A DNA stretch of 64,000 bases from UBA5486 sp036744795 (GTDB lineage Bacteria > Bacillota > UBA4882 > UBA10575): NCBI GenBank assembly GCA_036744795.1, contig DAIOHK010000003.1:41893-105892 (forward strand), read 5' to 3'. The notes under the pieces are model-generated. The model did not search any database. It saw nothing but the letters and a program-made list of their open reading frames with translations, and was not told where the DNA came from. Below are positions 42,641-50,770 of the stretch, piece after piece. Made by a program: the position numbers and the translations under genes. Position 1 is the stretch's first letter; each line of letters opens with the position of its first letter.

Positions 42641-43003
42641 ATGAAGAATCGTGTTTTAGTAGTGGATGATGCTGCATTTATGAGAATGATGATTAAAGAC
42701 ATTTTAAAAAAGGGTGGTTATGAAGTAGTAGGGGAAGCTGAGGATGGACTGAAGGCTATTGAGAAATTTAAGGAATTAAAACCGGATTTGGTGACAATGG
42801 ATATTACAATGCCAGAGATGGATGGAATTACAGCAGTTAAGGAAATCAGAAAAATAGATGCCAATGCATTAATTATTATGTGTAGTGCGATGGGACAACA
42901 AGCAATGGTTATTGATGCGATTCAAGCAGGAGCTAAAGATTTTGTGGTCAAACCTTTCCAGCCGGATCGAGTTTTGGAGGCTGTTAGAAAGGTGTTACAA
43001 TGA
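42641..43003 (+). CDS. cheY: Chemotaxis response regulator CheY
   Basis: The 120-residue single-domain receiver has the acidic pocket Asp9-Asp10, phospho-acceptor Asp54 (VTMDITMPEMDG), the SAMG switch loop and Lys in DFVVKPF. Phosphorylated by CheA, it binds FliM/FliY. The 4-nt overlap with fliO indicates coupling. Confidence 0.97.
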   Translation: MKNRVLVVDDAAFMRMMIKDILKKGGYEVVGEAEDGLKAIEKFKELKPDLVTMDITMPEMDGITAVKEIRKIDANALIIMCSAMGQQAMVIDAIQAGAKDFVVKPFQPDRVLEAVRKVLQ

Positions 43004-43557
43004 ACAAACTTTGTTTTTTACTAATGTCTGCATTGTTAACTCCGATGCCAGATGCAGGCATTGTAGAACATACTGAACCATCTGATGTAGGGCTAAATGT
43101 TTCCGGATGGAATGGTTCATATTTAATACAGATTATTTTTTATCTCTTTTGTTTGGTGGCGGTTCTCTTTTTAGCTTCAAAGGCTGTGCGCTGGCTTGGT
43201 GGTAAAGTTGGAGGGAAGTGTAACCATTATATGAAAATGGTAGAAAGCCTTTATCTAGGACCAAATCGTAGTATACATCTAATTTTGATCTGCAACCAGC
43301 TATTTCTAATAAGTAATGCAGATCGGAGTATAAAACTGCTTGCTAAAATAGAAGAACCAGCTACGATTAATGAGCTTGTGAAGGAAACCCTTTCTACTCA
43401 AAAAGAAAATCCAATGCAAAAAAGCTTCTCTGATTTTCTAAAAAAATTTGTCGAAGCTTCATCCGATGAAGAACTGGGTTTGGATCCTACTTCGCATAAA
43501 ATTGAGGAACAGCTAGTTGAAATTAAAGCCCGCCAAGGACGGAGTAGAAATGGATAA
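43000..43557 (+). CDS. fliO: Flagellar biosynthesis protein FliO (FliZ)
   Basis: The 185-residue protein has a signal-like N-terminus (LCFLLMSALLTPMPDAG), a short outside segment and one span (YLIQIIFYLFCLVAVLFLA). The FliO cytoplasmic domain follows (MKMVESLYLGPNRSIHLILI). It assists assembly of the FliP ring. The N-terminal extension is as in Bacillus FliZ. Confidence 0.9.
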   Translation: MNKLCFLLMSALLTPMPDAGIVEHTEPSDVGLNVSGWNGSYLIQIIFYLFCLVAVLFLASKAVRWLGGKVGGKCNHYMKMVESLYLGPNRSIHLILICNQLFLISNADRSIKLLAKIEEPATINELVKETLSTQKENPMQKSFSDFLKKFVEASSDEELGLDPTSHKIEEQLVEIKARQGRSRNG

Positions 43558-44320
43558 GAATCGTTTTCTCTTTTCGGTAAGCCTAGGAATACTTTTAATA
43601 TTTTTATTCTCCACGGTCAGTCTAGGACAACCGGTTCTTCCCAGGATAGAGATTGGCTGGGATAATACGGATAGTACTGACAGCCCTGAACAGGTGGCTG
43701 CTAGTCTCCGGATTTTAGCACTGATTACGATTCTGTCTTTAGCACCGGCTATTTTAATGATGACTACTGCTTTTATAAGGATAGTGGTAGTATTATCCTT
43801 TACCCGGAGTGCAATTGGATTGCAACAATCTCCTCCTAATCAAGTAATAATTGGACTAGCATTGTTCCTAACCTTTTATATCATGGCTCCTACTTGGAAG
43901 GAAATACAACAAGAAGCTTTAACTCCTTTTTTTGCGGGAAATATTTCCATGGAAGAGGCTTTGGAAAATACTGAAGAGCCGCTTAAGACTTTTATGGGGA
44001 AATATACGAGAAATGAAGATTTACGATTGTTTATGAAAATAGGCGAGATTACAACTAGACCAGCAAATTTGTTGGAAGTACCTTTATATGTTATTATTCC
44101 GGCTTTTATTATTAGCGAATTGAAAACAGCTTTTATGATGGGATTTATCCTCTATATACCATTTATAGTTATTGATATGATTGTGGCTAGTACCTTGATG
44201 TCCATGGGAATGCTAATGCTTCCACCAGTAATGATCTCAATGCCATTTAAAATATTGCTCTTTGTTTTAGTAGATGGTTGGAATTTAGTTGTCAGAAGTC
44301 TTTTAACCGGTTTCAGGTAA
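43550..44320 (+). CDS. fliP: Flagellar export gate protein FliP
   Basis: The 256-residue protein has a cleavable-looking signal (FLFSVSLGILLIFLFSTVSLG) and FliP core motifs LAPAILMMTTAFIRIVVVLSF, ALFLTFYIMAP, and FIISELKTAFMMGFILYIPF. ATG 43550 lies inside the fliO end, with GGACGGAG upstream; the longer frame from 43517 would run through fliO sequence. Its stop TAA abuts a copy of the palindromic repeat, which separates it from fliQ. Confidence 0.95.
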   Translation: MDKNRFLFSVSLGILLIFLFSTVSLGQPVLPRIEIGWDNTDSTDSPEQVAASLRILALITILSLAPAILMMTTAFIRIVVVLSFTRSAIGLQQSPPNQVIIGLALFLTFYIMAPTWKEIQQEALTPFFAGNISMEEALENTEEPLKTFMGKYTRNEDLRLFMKIGEITTRPANLLEVPLYVIIPAFIISELKTAFMMGFILYIPFIVIDMIVASTLMSMGMLMLPPVMISMPFKILLFVLVDGWNLVVRSLLTGFR

Positions 44321-44430
44321 TAGCTCACGCTGGCTACCTAGTCGCTCATGCCGGTTACCTTAACATCACGAAGTGATTTTAAATCAAAAACCGGGTGAGT
44401 CGACCAACTGTCCTGACCAGCAACGAGTTT
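44321..44430 (+). repeat. Palindromic intergenic repeat between fliP and fliQ
   Basis: A complete type A unit at 44341-44404 has GTCGCTCATGCCGGTT / AACCGGGTGAGTCGAC arms and the inner ATCACGAAGTGAT. A partial unit (TAGCTCACGCTGGCTACC) comes before it, starting at the fliP stop. A tail CCTGACCAGCAACGAG, shared with the hisC-aroF array (10062-10077), follows. It lies inside the export-gate gene cluster, where fliP and fliQ are normally adjacent. Confidence 0.92.
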
Positions 44431-44467
44431 CGAGCTGTACTTTCTAATTAGATGGCGGTGATTACTA

Positions 44468-44740
44468 GTGAATGATGTAATGGTGGTTACTATCATTCGG
44501 CAGGGTTTAACTACTGTACTTAAGGTAGCTGGTCCGATGCTGGGTGTAGGGATGATCGTTGGTTTAGCAGTTAGTATTTTTCAAGCTACCACACAGATTC
44601 AGGAGCAAACTTTATCATTTATACCTAAAATTTTGGCAATCTTCTTAACTTTGATAGTTTGTGGCCCTTGGATGTTAAGAGTACTTATTGAGTTTACAAC
44701 AGAACTTTTCTCTTATCTTACTCAAGTTAGCAGATGGTGA
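44468..44740 (+). CDS. fliQ: Flagellar export gate protein FliQ
   Basis: The 90-residue protein starts at GTG 44468. It has two spans (LKVAGPMLGVGMIVGLAVSI and ILAIFLTLIVCGPWMLRVLI) with the FliQ motif QATTQIQEQTLSFIPK between them. It joins FliP and FliR in the export gate. The repeat upstream places its RBS (GGCGGTG) far from fliP. Confidence 0.95.
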   Translation: MNDVMVVTIIRQGLTTVLKVAGPMLGVGMIVGLAVSIFQATTQIQEQTLSFIPKILAIFLTLIVCGPWMLRVLIEFTTELFSYLTQVSRW

Positions 44741-44749
44741 GGGTTTTGA

Positions 44750-45544
44750 TTGGATCTTTCCGCATGGACCGAGATGAAATTTATCCTATTTTTACTGGTG
44801 TTCCTACGAAATACCGGGTTAATGATTGGAGCACCATTTTTTCAAAGCCGGAATATTTCCAATCCTCTCCGAGTGGGTCTGGCTTTTTTCTTAGCGGTGG
44901 TATTTCTTCCATTGCTTAATCTGCCTGGTAATTCTCCTCAGAGTTTTTGGGAGTTAGTATTTTTAATGATTCAAGAGTTTATTCTGGGACTAATTATGGG
45001 TTATATTTTATATTTAGCTTTTGCTGGTCTGCAGTTAGCCGGGCAGCTGGTCGAGGTTCCAATGGGGTTTGGAATGGTTAATGTTTTAGATCCTCAGACT
45101 GGTGGTCAGATGCCGATTATTGGTCAGCTTTATTATTTAACTGCGATCTGGCTTTTTTTACTGGTGAATGGGCATCATATTCTTTTAAATGTTTTAGCAC
45201 AGAGTTTTAAAATTTTACCAGTCGGAAAACTATTCTATTTTACTAAGGGTCTACCACTGATAATTAAAAATTTTTCTCAGTTATTCTGGTTAGCCTTGCA
45301 AGTGGCGATCCCTATAATTGGCGTGTTGTTTCTGACTGATGTTGGTCTGGGGGTACTGTCTAAACTAATACCACAGATTAATGTTTTTATTCTTGGTTTT
45401 CCGATTAAAGTTTTTTTAGGAATTACGCTTCTGATCTTGTCTTTACCTGTTCTTCTCCGCTGGTTGGCAGTGAATTATTCAAATACAGGAAGTATATGGA
45501 CAGAATTACTACGTTTTATTAAACTGATTGGGCAGGGAGAATGA
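44750..45544 (+). CDS. fliR: Flagellar export gate protein FliR
   Basis: The 264-residue multi-span membrane protein starts at TTG 44750, with GGTGAGGG upstream. FliR hallmarks are FLRNTGLMIGAPFFQSRNI, GQLVEVPMGFGMVNVLDPQ and GQLYYLTAIWLFLLVNGHH. Its last bases overlap flhB. It completes the gate. Confidence 0.94.
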   Translation: MDLSAWTEMKFILFLLVFLRNTGLMIGAPFFQSRNISNPLRVGLAFFLAVVFLPLLNLPGNSPQSFWELVFLMIQEFILGLIMGYILYLAFAGLQLAGQLVEVPMGFGMVNVLDPQTGGQMPIIGQLYYLTAIWLFLLVNGHHILLNVLAQSFKILPVGKLFYFTKGLPLIIKNFSQLFWLALQVAIPIIGVLFLTDVGLGVLSKLIPQINVFILGFPIKVFLGITLLILSLPVLLRWLAVNYSNTGSIWTELLRFIKLIGQGE

Positions 45545-46665
45545 TGCTTAATCAAGAGATATATTCTGATATAGAATTGTGGGATCTTCAGTTTTTTGCT
45601 GATGAAGAAAAGACCGAAGAGGCAACACCCAGAAAACTTCAGGAAGCTAGGAAAAAGGGGCAGGTACCTAGAAGCGCTGAATTAAATTCTGTTGTAACAT
45701 TACTAGCAGGGTTTACTGGAATAAATGTATTTAGCCGCTTTTTATTACATAAATTGTATCGTTATTTTCAATTGAGTTTCTCCGGAGAAACCTTAAATAC
45801 ACAGTTAGATGATACTACATTAGCTACTTTTTTTAATAAAAATTTACTGATTATTATTGGGGCTTTTTTACCGGTCGGATTAACAATTTTAGCAGCTGGA
45901 TTAATCATTAATTATCTACAAACCGGGGGAATATTTACATTAGAGCCGCTAAAAATGAAGTTAGATCGGATTGATCCCATTCAAGGCTTAAAAAGACTAT
46001 TCTCCCCCAAAAAACTGATTGATCTTATAAAGTCCCTTTTCAAATTAATTGGGGTATTGGTTATTATCTGGTCATCTTTTAAGAGTAAAGTGTTTCCTCT
46101 AGCAGAAACCTATTTATTAAATCCTCCTGTACAGTTAGGAGTTATCATATGGAAACTAATGTACCAAATTGTGTTTCGGGTTTGTCTTCTTCTTATGGTA
46201 ATTGCGATTTTAGATTATTATTACCAACGTTATGAATATCGTAAAAGTCTTAGAATGACGAAGAAAGAAGTACAAGACGAGTTTAAACAGACTGAGGGCG
46301 ATCCTATGGTAAAAAGTAGGATCAGACAGAAACAAAGACAGATTGCTATGCGTCGTATGATGCAAGAAGTTCCTAAGGCTGATGTGGTTATTACCAATCC
46401 GACTCATTTGGCAGTGGCCATTAAATATGAGGCGGCTAAGATGGAAGCTCCTCAGGTACTTGCTAAAGGGGAAGGATATATTGCAGCAAAGATTAGAGAG
46501 CTTGCCGGTGAACATAAAATTCCGATGGTAGAAAATAAGCCACTAGCTAGAACGATATATCAAACTGTAGAAGTGGGAGATTATATCCCTCCGCATCTCT
46601 ATCAAGCAGTTGCTGAAGTTCTGGCTTTTGTTTACAGACTACGTCATAATAAGGAACATCATTAG
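45541..46665 (+). CDS. flhB: Flagellar export switch protein FlhB
   Basis: The 374-residue protein has the N-terminal FFADEEKTEEATPRKLQEA motif and four spans. The cytoplasmic autocleavage site Asn-Pro-Thr-His is intact (VVITNPTHLAVAIKYE). Cleavage there, triggered with FliK, changes export from hook to filament substrates. A leader of about 18 residues precedes the core. It overlaps fliR by 4 nt. Confidence 0.96.
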   Translation: MMLNQEIYSDIELWDLQFFADEEKTEEATPRKLQEARKKGQVPRSAELNSVVTLLAGFTGINVFSRFLLHKLYRYFQLSFSGETLNTQLDDTTLATFFNKNLLIIIGAFLPVGLTILAAGLIINYLQTGGIFTLEPLKMKLDRIDPIQGLKRLFSPKKLIDLIKSLFKLIGVLVIIWSSFKSKVFPLAETYLLNPPVQLGVIIWKLMYQIVFRVCLLLMVIAILDYYYQRYEYRKSLRMTKKEVQDEFKQTEGDPMVKSRIRQKQRQIAMRRMMQEVPKADVVITNPTHLAVAIKYEAAKMEAPQVLAKGEGYIAAKIRELAGEHKIPMVENKPLARTIYQTVEVGDYIPPHLYQAVAEVLAFVYRLRHNKEHH

Positions 46666-46699
46666 TATTTTAAAATGTGTAATTTAGATGGTGAATAAA

Positions 46700-48760
46700 A
46701 TGCCAGATAGCACAAATAAAACTTTATCTCGAATTGCTTATAGTGGTGAAATTGTTGTAGTTATTCTGATTGTTTTAATCCTGATTATGTTTTTCATCCC
46801 ATTACCTTCGCTTTTTCTTGATCTGTTTTTAACTCTCAATATTTCCTTGTCTTTTTTAATCTTATTATTAACAATGAATGTCCAAAAATCTTTAGAGTTT
46901 TCTGTTTTCCCTTCGCTTTTATTAGTAACCACTCTTTTCCGTTTAGCACTTAATGTCTCTTCTACCAGGTTGATATTACTAGAGGGTGCAGCCGGAAAAG
47001 TAATTAAAGCTTTTGGCGGGTTTGTGGCTGGTAATAATCCGGTAGTGGGTTTTGTAATCTTTATTATTTTAACCTTAATCAATTTTCTGGTTATTACAAA
47101 AGGTGCCGAACGGGTTGCAGAGGTTGCTGCAAGATTTACCCTCGATGCCATGCCCGGAAAACAGATGAGTATTGATGCGGATATGAATGCCGGATTGATC
47201 AATGAGGAAGAGGCTCGCGTAAGAAGAAGAGAGATCGAAAGAGAAGCAGATTTTTATGGTTCAATGGATGGTGCTAGTAAATTCGTAAAAGGGGATGCCA
47301 TTGCTGGAATCCTCATTACTATCATAAATCTTTTAGGCGGAGGCTTAATTGGTATACTGCAAAAAGGGATGAGCTTTCTTGAAGCGATCCAGCATTATGC
47401 TTTATTGACTGTTGGTGATGGTTTGGTTTCACAGGTGCCTGCAATTTTAATCTCAACTGCTACAGGTATCTTAGTAACTAGATCGGCTTCTGAAGATAAT
47501 CTTGGCTCTGATTTAACTGGGCAGTTATTGAGTTATCCAAAGATTATAGGGATTACAGCTGCTGTGATTGGACTTTTTGGTATTGTTCCAGGGATGCCGA
47601 CGATACCTTTTATCTTTATTGCTGGGCTCTTGTGGGGATTAAATTATCTACTCCGGCGGGAGGAAAAGCAAAAGGCTGAAATTACTCAAGAAGAAACAGC
47701 AACTCAGGAACAAGAGGGATACAAACCAGAAAATGTTCTGTCTTTATTAGCGGTTGATCCGATGGAAGTAGAGATTGGTTATAGTCTGATTCCTCTGGTT
47801 GATAAGGGTCAAGGCGGGGATCTTTTTGAAAGAGTAAGTTTAATCAGGCGGCAGGTAGCCTTGGAACTAGGAATTATTTTACCAGCGATTCGAATCCGGG
47901 ATAATATGCAACTTTCACCTAATCAATATATTATAAAAATTAAAGGAGTAGAAGTCGCTGGTGGGGAGTTAATGCCCCACTATTATCTAGCGATGGATGC
48001 TGGTACGGTTACCGAAAAGATCTCAGGAATTTCCACCAAAGAACCGGCTTTTGGTCTTCCTGCCTTGTGGATTTCTGAAGAACAACGGGAAAAGGCAGAG
48101 CTTGCTGGTTATACTGTTGTGGATTCCTCTTCAGTGCTTGCAACCCATCTTACAGAGATAATACGAAACTATGCCCATGAATTATTAGGCCGTCAGGAAG
48201 TTCAAACGATGTTGGATTATATAAAAAATGATTATCCAGTGGTTTTTGAAGAGTTAGTTCCCAATTTAATGACTGTAGGAGAAATTCAAAAGGTTCTATC
48301 TCAACTTTTAAAAGAAGGTATACCGATTCGTAATTTTGTTACGATCCTTGAAACGCTGGCCGATTATGCAACCATGACTAAGGATCCCAATTTATTAACT
48401 GATTACGTCCGGGTATCTTTAGCTAGACAGATTTCAAAAATGTTAATGGGTGATGATGGAGTAATTAAAGTACTTACGCTTTCTCCAATTGCAGAAGAAA
48501 GGATTCTTCAAGCTCAGGGAGGTGAAGGAGAACCTTTAGATCCCACTTGGTTAAACAAGTTATATGAGTCATTAAAAGAAAAAATTGGCTTGATGATGCA
48601 GGATGGATGTAATCCGGTATTACTGGTCTCTCCCTCTGTACGTCGGTATGTTAGAAGTATTACGGAAAGAGTTTCTTCGAAGATAATTGTGGTATCTTAC
48701 CCAGAGATTATTCCGGAAGCAGAGGTTCACTCATTAGGAATGGTAGGTGCTGATGAATGA
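46700..48760 (+). CDS. flhA: Flagellar export protein FlhA
   Basis: The 686-residue protein has eight predicted spans in the first half (LFLDLFLTLNISLSFLILLL; FPSLLLVTTLFRLALNVSST). The FHIPEP loop is recognisable (ALDAMPGKQMSIDADMNAG in RFTLDAMPG form), followed by the cytoplasmic substrate-docking domain. ATG 46700 follows GGTG by about 6 nt; ATG 46688 lacks an RBS but would add only four residues. It overlaps flhF by 4 nt. Confidence 0.95.
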   Translation: MPDSTNKTLSRIAYSGEIVVVILIVLILIMFFIPLPSLFLDLFLTLNISLSFLILLLTMNVQKSLEFSVFPSLLLVTTLFRLALNVSSTRLILLEGAAGKVIKAFGGFVAGNNPVVGFVIFIILTLINFLVITKGAERVAEVAARFTLDAMPGKQMSIDADMNAGLINEEEARVRRREIEREADFYGSMDGASKFVKGDAIAGILITIINLLGGGLIGILQKGMSFLEAIQHYALLTVGDGLVSQVPAILISTATGILVTRSASEDNLGSDLTGQLLSYPKIIGITAAVIGLFGIVPGMPTIPFIFIAGLLWGLNYLLRREEKQKAEITQEETATQEQEGYKPENVLSLLAVDPMEVEIGYSLIPLVDKGQGGDLFERVSLIRRQVALELGIILPAIRIRDNMQLSPNQYIIKIKGVEVAGGELMPHYYLAMDAGTVTEKISGISTKEPAFGLPALWISEEQREKAELAGYTVVDSSSVLATHLTEIIRNYAHELLGRQEVQTMLDYIKNDYPVVFEELVPNLMTVGEIQKVLSQLLKEGIPIRNFVTILETLADYATMTKDPNLLTDYVRVSLARQISKMLMGDDGVIKVLTLSPIAEERILQAQGGEGEPLDPTWLNKLYESLKEKIGLMMQDGCNPVLLVSPSVRRYVRSITERVSSKIIVVSYPEIIPEAEVHSLGMVGADE

Positions 48761-49779
48761 GGGTTAAAAGATATGTGGCCGATACAGCGCAAGAGGCTAT
48801 TTCCCGTGTAAAAAAAGATCTAGGTAAAGATGCTTTAATTCTTCATTCCCGCCCTTTTAAAGAGGGGGGATTTATGGGCCTGTTTTCTAAAAAAAGATAC
48901 GAAGTTTTAGCTGCAGCAGATAGTTCTGATGGAATCCGGATTTTACCAGCCTCTAAAGATCAGAAACAACCAGAGACGATGAAGGAGAAGGATACGCCAA
49001 TTGTTACGCCTGAAAAGGATCTGGTTCTTCCGGAATTAGAAAGAGTGAGAAGAGAATTAAATGAAATTAAACAAGCAATCGAAGAGATTTCCGCACAAGT
49101 GCGGTCTAATCCACAAGAATCTTTACCAGAGGAAGAGCTTAATACAGCCATGGTTAAATCGCTACCGATTAGGCTGAGTAGCCATCCAACTGTTGTGGCA
49201 CTAGTGGGTCCAACAGGTGTAGGTAAGACTACTACTATTGCGAAGCTGGCAGCAAATTTTGCACTCTTTGAAGGAAAATCAGTAGGACTGATTACGATTG
49301 ATACATATCGGATTGCCGCTGTTGAACAATTAAAAACTTATTCTGAAATTATTAACCTCCCGATTGAGGTGGTTTATACAGCAGCAGAATTTAAAAAAGC
49401 TTTAAATAAATTAAAGGAAAAGGAGCTTATTTTGGTAGATACTGCTGGTCGAAGTCAAAAGAATAAGCAGCAACTTAGAGAATTAAAACATTTCTTCAAT
49501 GGCCGGCCTTTAAACGAGACTCATCTGGTATTAAGTGCAAATACAAAACTGGAAGATCTTCTGGAAACGGCAGAGTCTTTTCGGGAGATCAATTTTAACA
49601 GATTAATCTTTACTAAACTGGATGAGACTAATAATCTTAGTAATATTATTAGTGTTGTAAATAGAATTAAAGTACCAATGTCTTATGTAACTATTGGGCA
49701 GAATGTACCGGAAGATATTGAGGTAGCAACATTTGAAGTTCTAAAAAGGTATGCAGGTAAGGAGTGCATCAATGCGTGA
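48757..49779 (+). CDS. flhF: FlhF, SRP-type GTPase for flagellar placement
   Basis: The 340-residue protein starts with the B domain (MRVKRYVADTAQEAISRVKKDLG), followed by an acidic linker. The SRP-type NG GTPase has GPTGVGKTTTIAKLAA, TIDTYRIAAVEQL, VDTAGRSQ and FTKLDET. FlhF fixes flagellar number and position with FlhG, the next gene, which overlaps by 8 nt. Confidence 0.96.
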   Translation: MRVKRYVADTAQEAISRVKKDLGKDALILHSRPFKEGGFMGLFSKKRYEVLAAADSSDGIRILPASKDQKQPETMKEKDTPIVTPEKDLVLPELERVRRELNEIKQAIEEISAQVRSNPQESLPEEELNTAMVKSLPIRLSSHPTVVALVGPTGVGKTTTIAKLAANFALFEGKSVGLITIDTYRIAAVEQLKTYSEIINLPIEVVYTAAEFKKALNKLKEKELILVDTAGRSQKNKQQLRELKHFFNGRPLNETHLVLSANTKLEDLLETAESFREINFNRLIFTKLDETNNLSNIISVVNRIKVPMSYVTIGQNVPEDIEVATFEVLKRYAGKECINA

Positions 49780-50635
49780 TCAAGCAGAGAGACTGAGAGA
49801 ACTGGTAAATAACCAGAGTAATAGTAATAAGACTACTGTATCGAAAGCCAGAGTAATTGCGGTGACTAGTGGAAAGGGTGGAGTAGGCAAGACTAATATT
49901 GCAGTAAATCTTGCTATTTTCCTTTCAAGACTTGGGAAAAAAGTTACGATCATCGATACAGATTTAGGCTTGGCTAATATTGATCTGATTTTAGGCATGA
50001 TCCCAAAGTATCATTTAGGCCATTTATTTGCCGGTGAGAAGGATTTATCCGAGATTACAATGGAAGGCCCTGCAGGGATAAATGTTATTGCTGGCGGTTC
50101 CGGTTTTCAGGAACTGGCCGATCTCAGCTTCTGGCAGATAGATAAATGCATAAACAATCTTGCAGTTCTCGAAGAGGATAATGATTTTATAATTTTAGAT
50201 ACTGGAGCAGGAATATCCAATAAAGTTATTAAGTTTCTAACTGCCGCAGAAGAGATTATGGTGGTTACAATACCTGAACCAACATCAATTGCTGATGCTT
50301 ATGGTGTCATTAAAGTGATCTCAAGGGAGAATCCTTCGGCTAAGGTATATATTGTGGTTAATATGGTAAAAAACCAGCAAGAAGGGGAACAGGTATTTGA
50401 AAGATTAACGATGGTGGCAGAAAAATTTCTACAGTTCCCTCTAGAGTCAATGGGAATAATCTTTAATGATCCAGCTGTTTCAAAAGCTGTAAAACAGCAA
50501 CAGCCATTTTCTTTGATCTACCCGAAGTCAAAAGCTTCAATGGGTGTTTTAAATATTGCTCAAAAGATGCTGTCTTTGCCCATCCGGACCCCAGGAGGAT
50601 TTTCTTTGTCCCTACGGCGACTGCTTTTGAAATAA
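49772..50635 (+). CDS. flhG: FlhG, MinD-like ATPase for flagellar number control
   Basis: The 287-residue ParA/MinD-type protein begins with the FlhF-activating peptide (DQAERLRELVNN). The deviant Walker A is SGKGGVGKTNIAVNLA, then IDTDLGLANIDLILG. ATG 49772 has AAGGAG 7 nt upstream. In Bacillus cheB follows; here the next gene is cheA after 135 nt. Confidence 0.95.
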   Translation: MRDQAERLRELVNNQSNSNKTTVSKARVIAVTSGKGGVGKTNIAVNLAIFLSRLGKKVTIIDTDLGLANIDLILGMIPKYHLGHLFAGEKDLSEITMEGPAGINVIAGGSGFQELADLSFWQIDKCINNLAVLEEDNDFIILDTGAGISNKVIKFLTAAEEIMVVTIPEPTSIADAYGVIKVISRENPSAKVYIVVNMVKNQQEGEQVFERLTMVAEKFLQFPLESMGIIFNDPAVSKAVKQQQPFSLIYPKSKASMGVLNIAQKMLSLPIRTPGGFSLSLRRLLLK

Positions 50636-50770
50636 AAAACTAAAGTACTTTCGAATAAGGCTTATACAGAAAAAACAAAAAATATCTGTAAATTAAATCT
50701 ATTTTACCAAAAAGAGCAGGAGAAAAAGGTAAAAAGTCTAATTTAATTATTATCCAGGAGGTGAAATGGC

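Noticed and set aside
46738..47202. A 154-codon minus-strand open frame opposite flhA
   Set aside because: It lies wholly within the conserved flhA coding sequence, has no RBS and mirrors its membrane segments.
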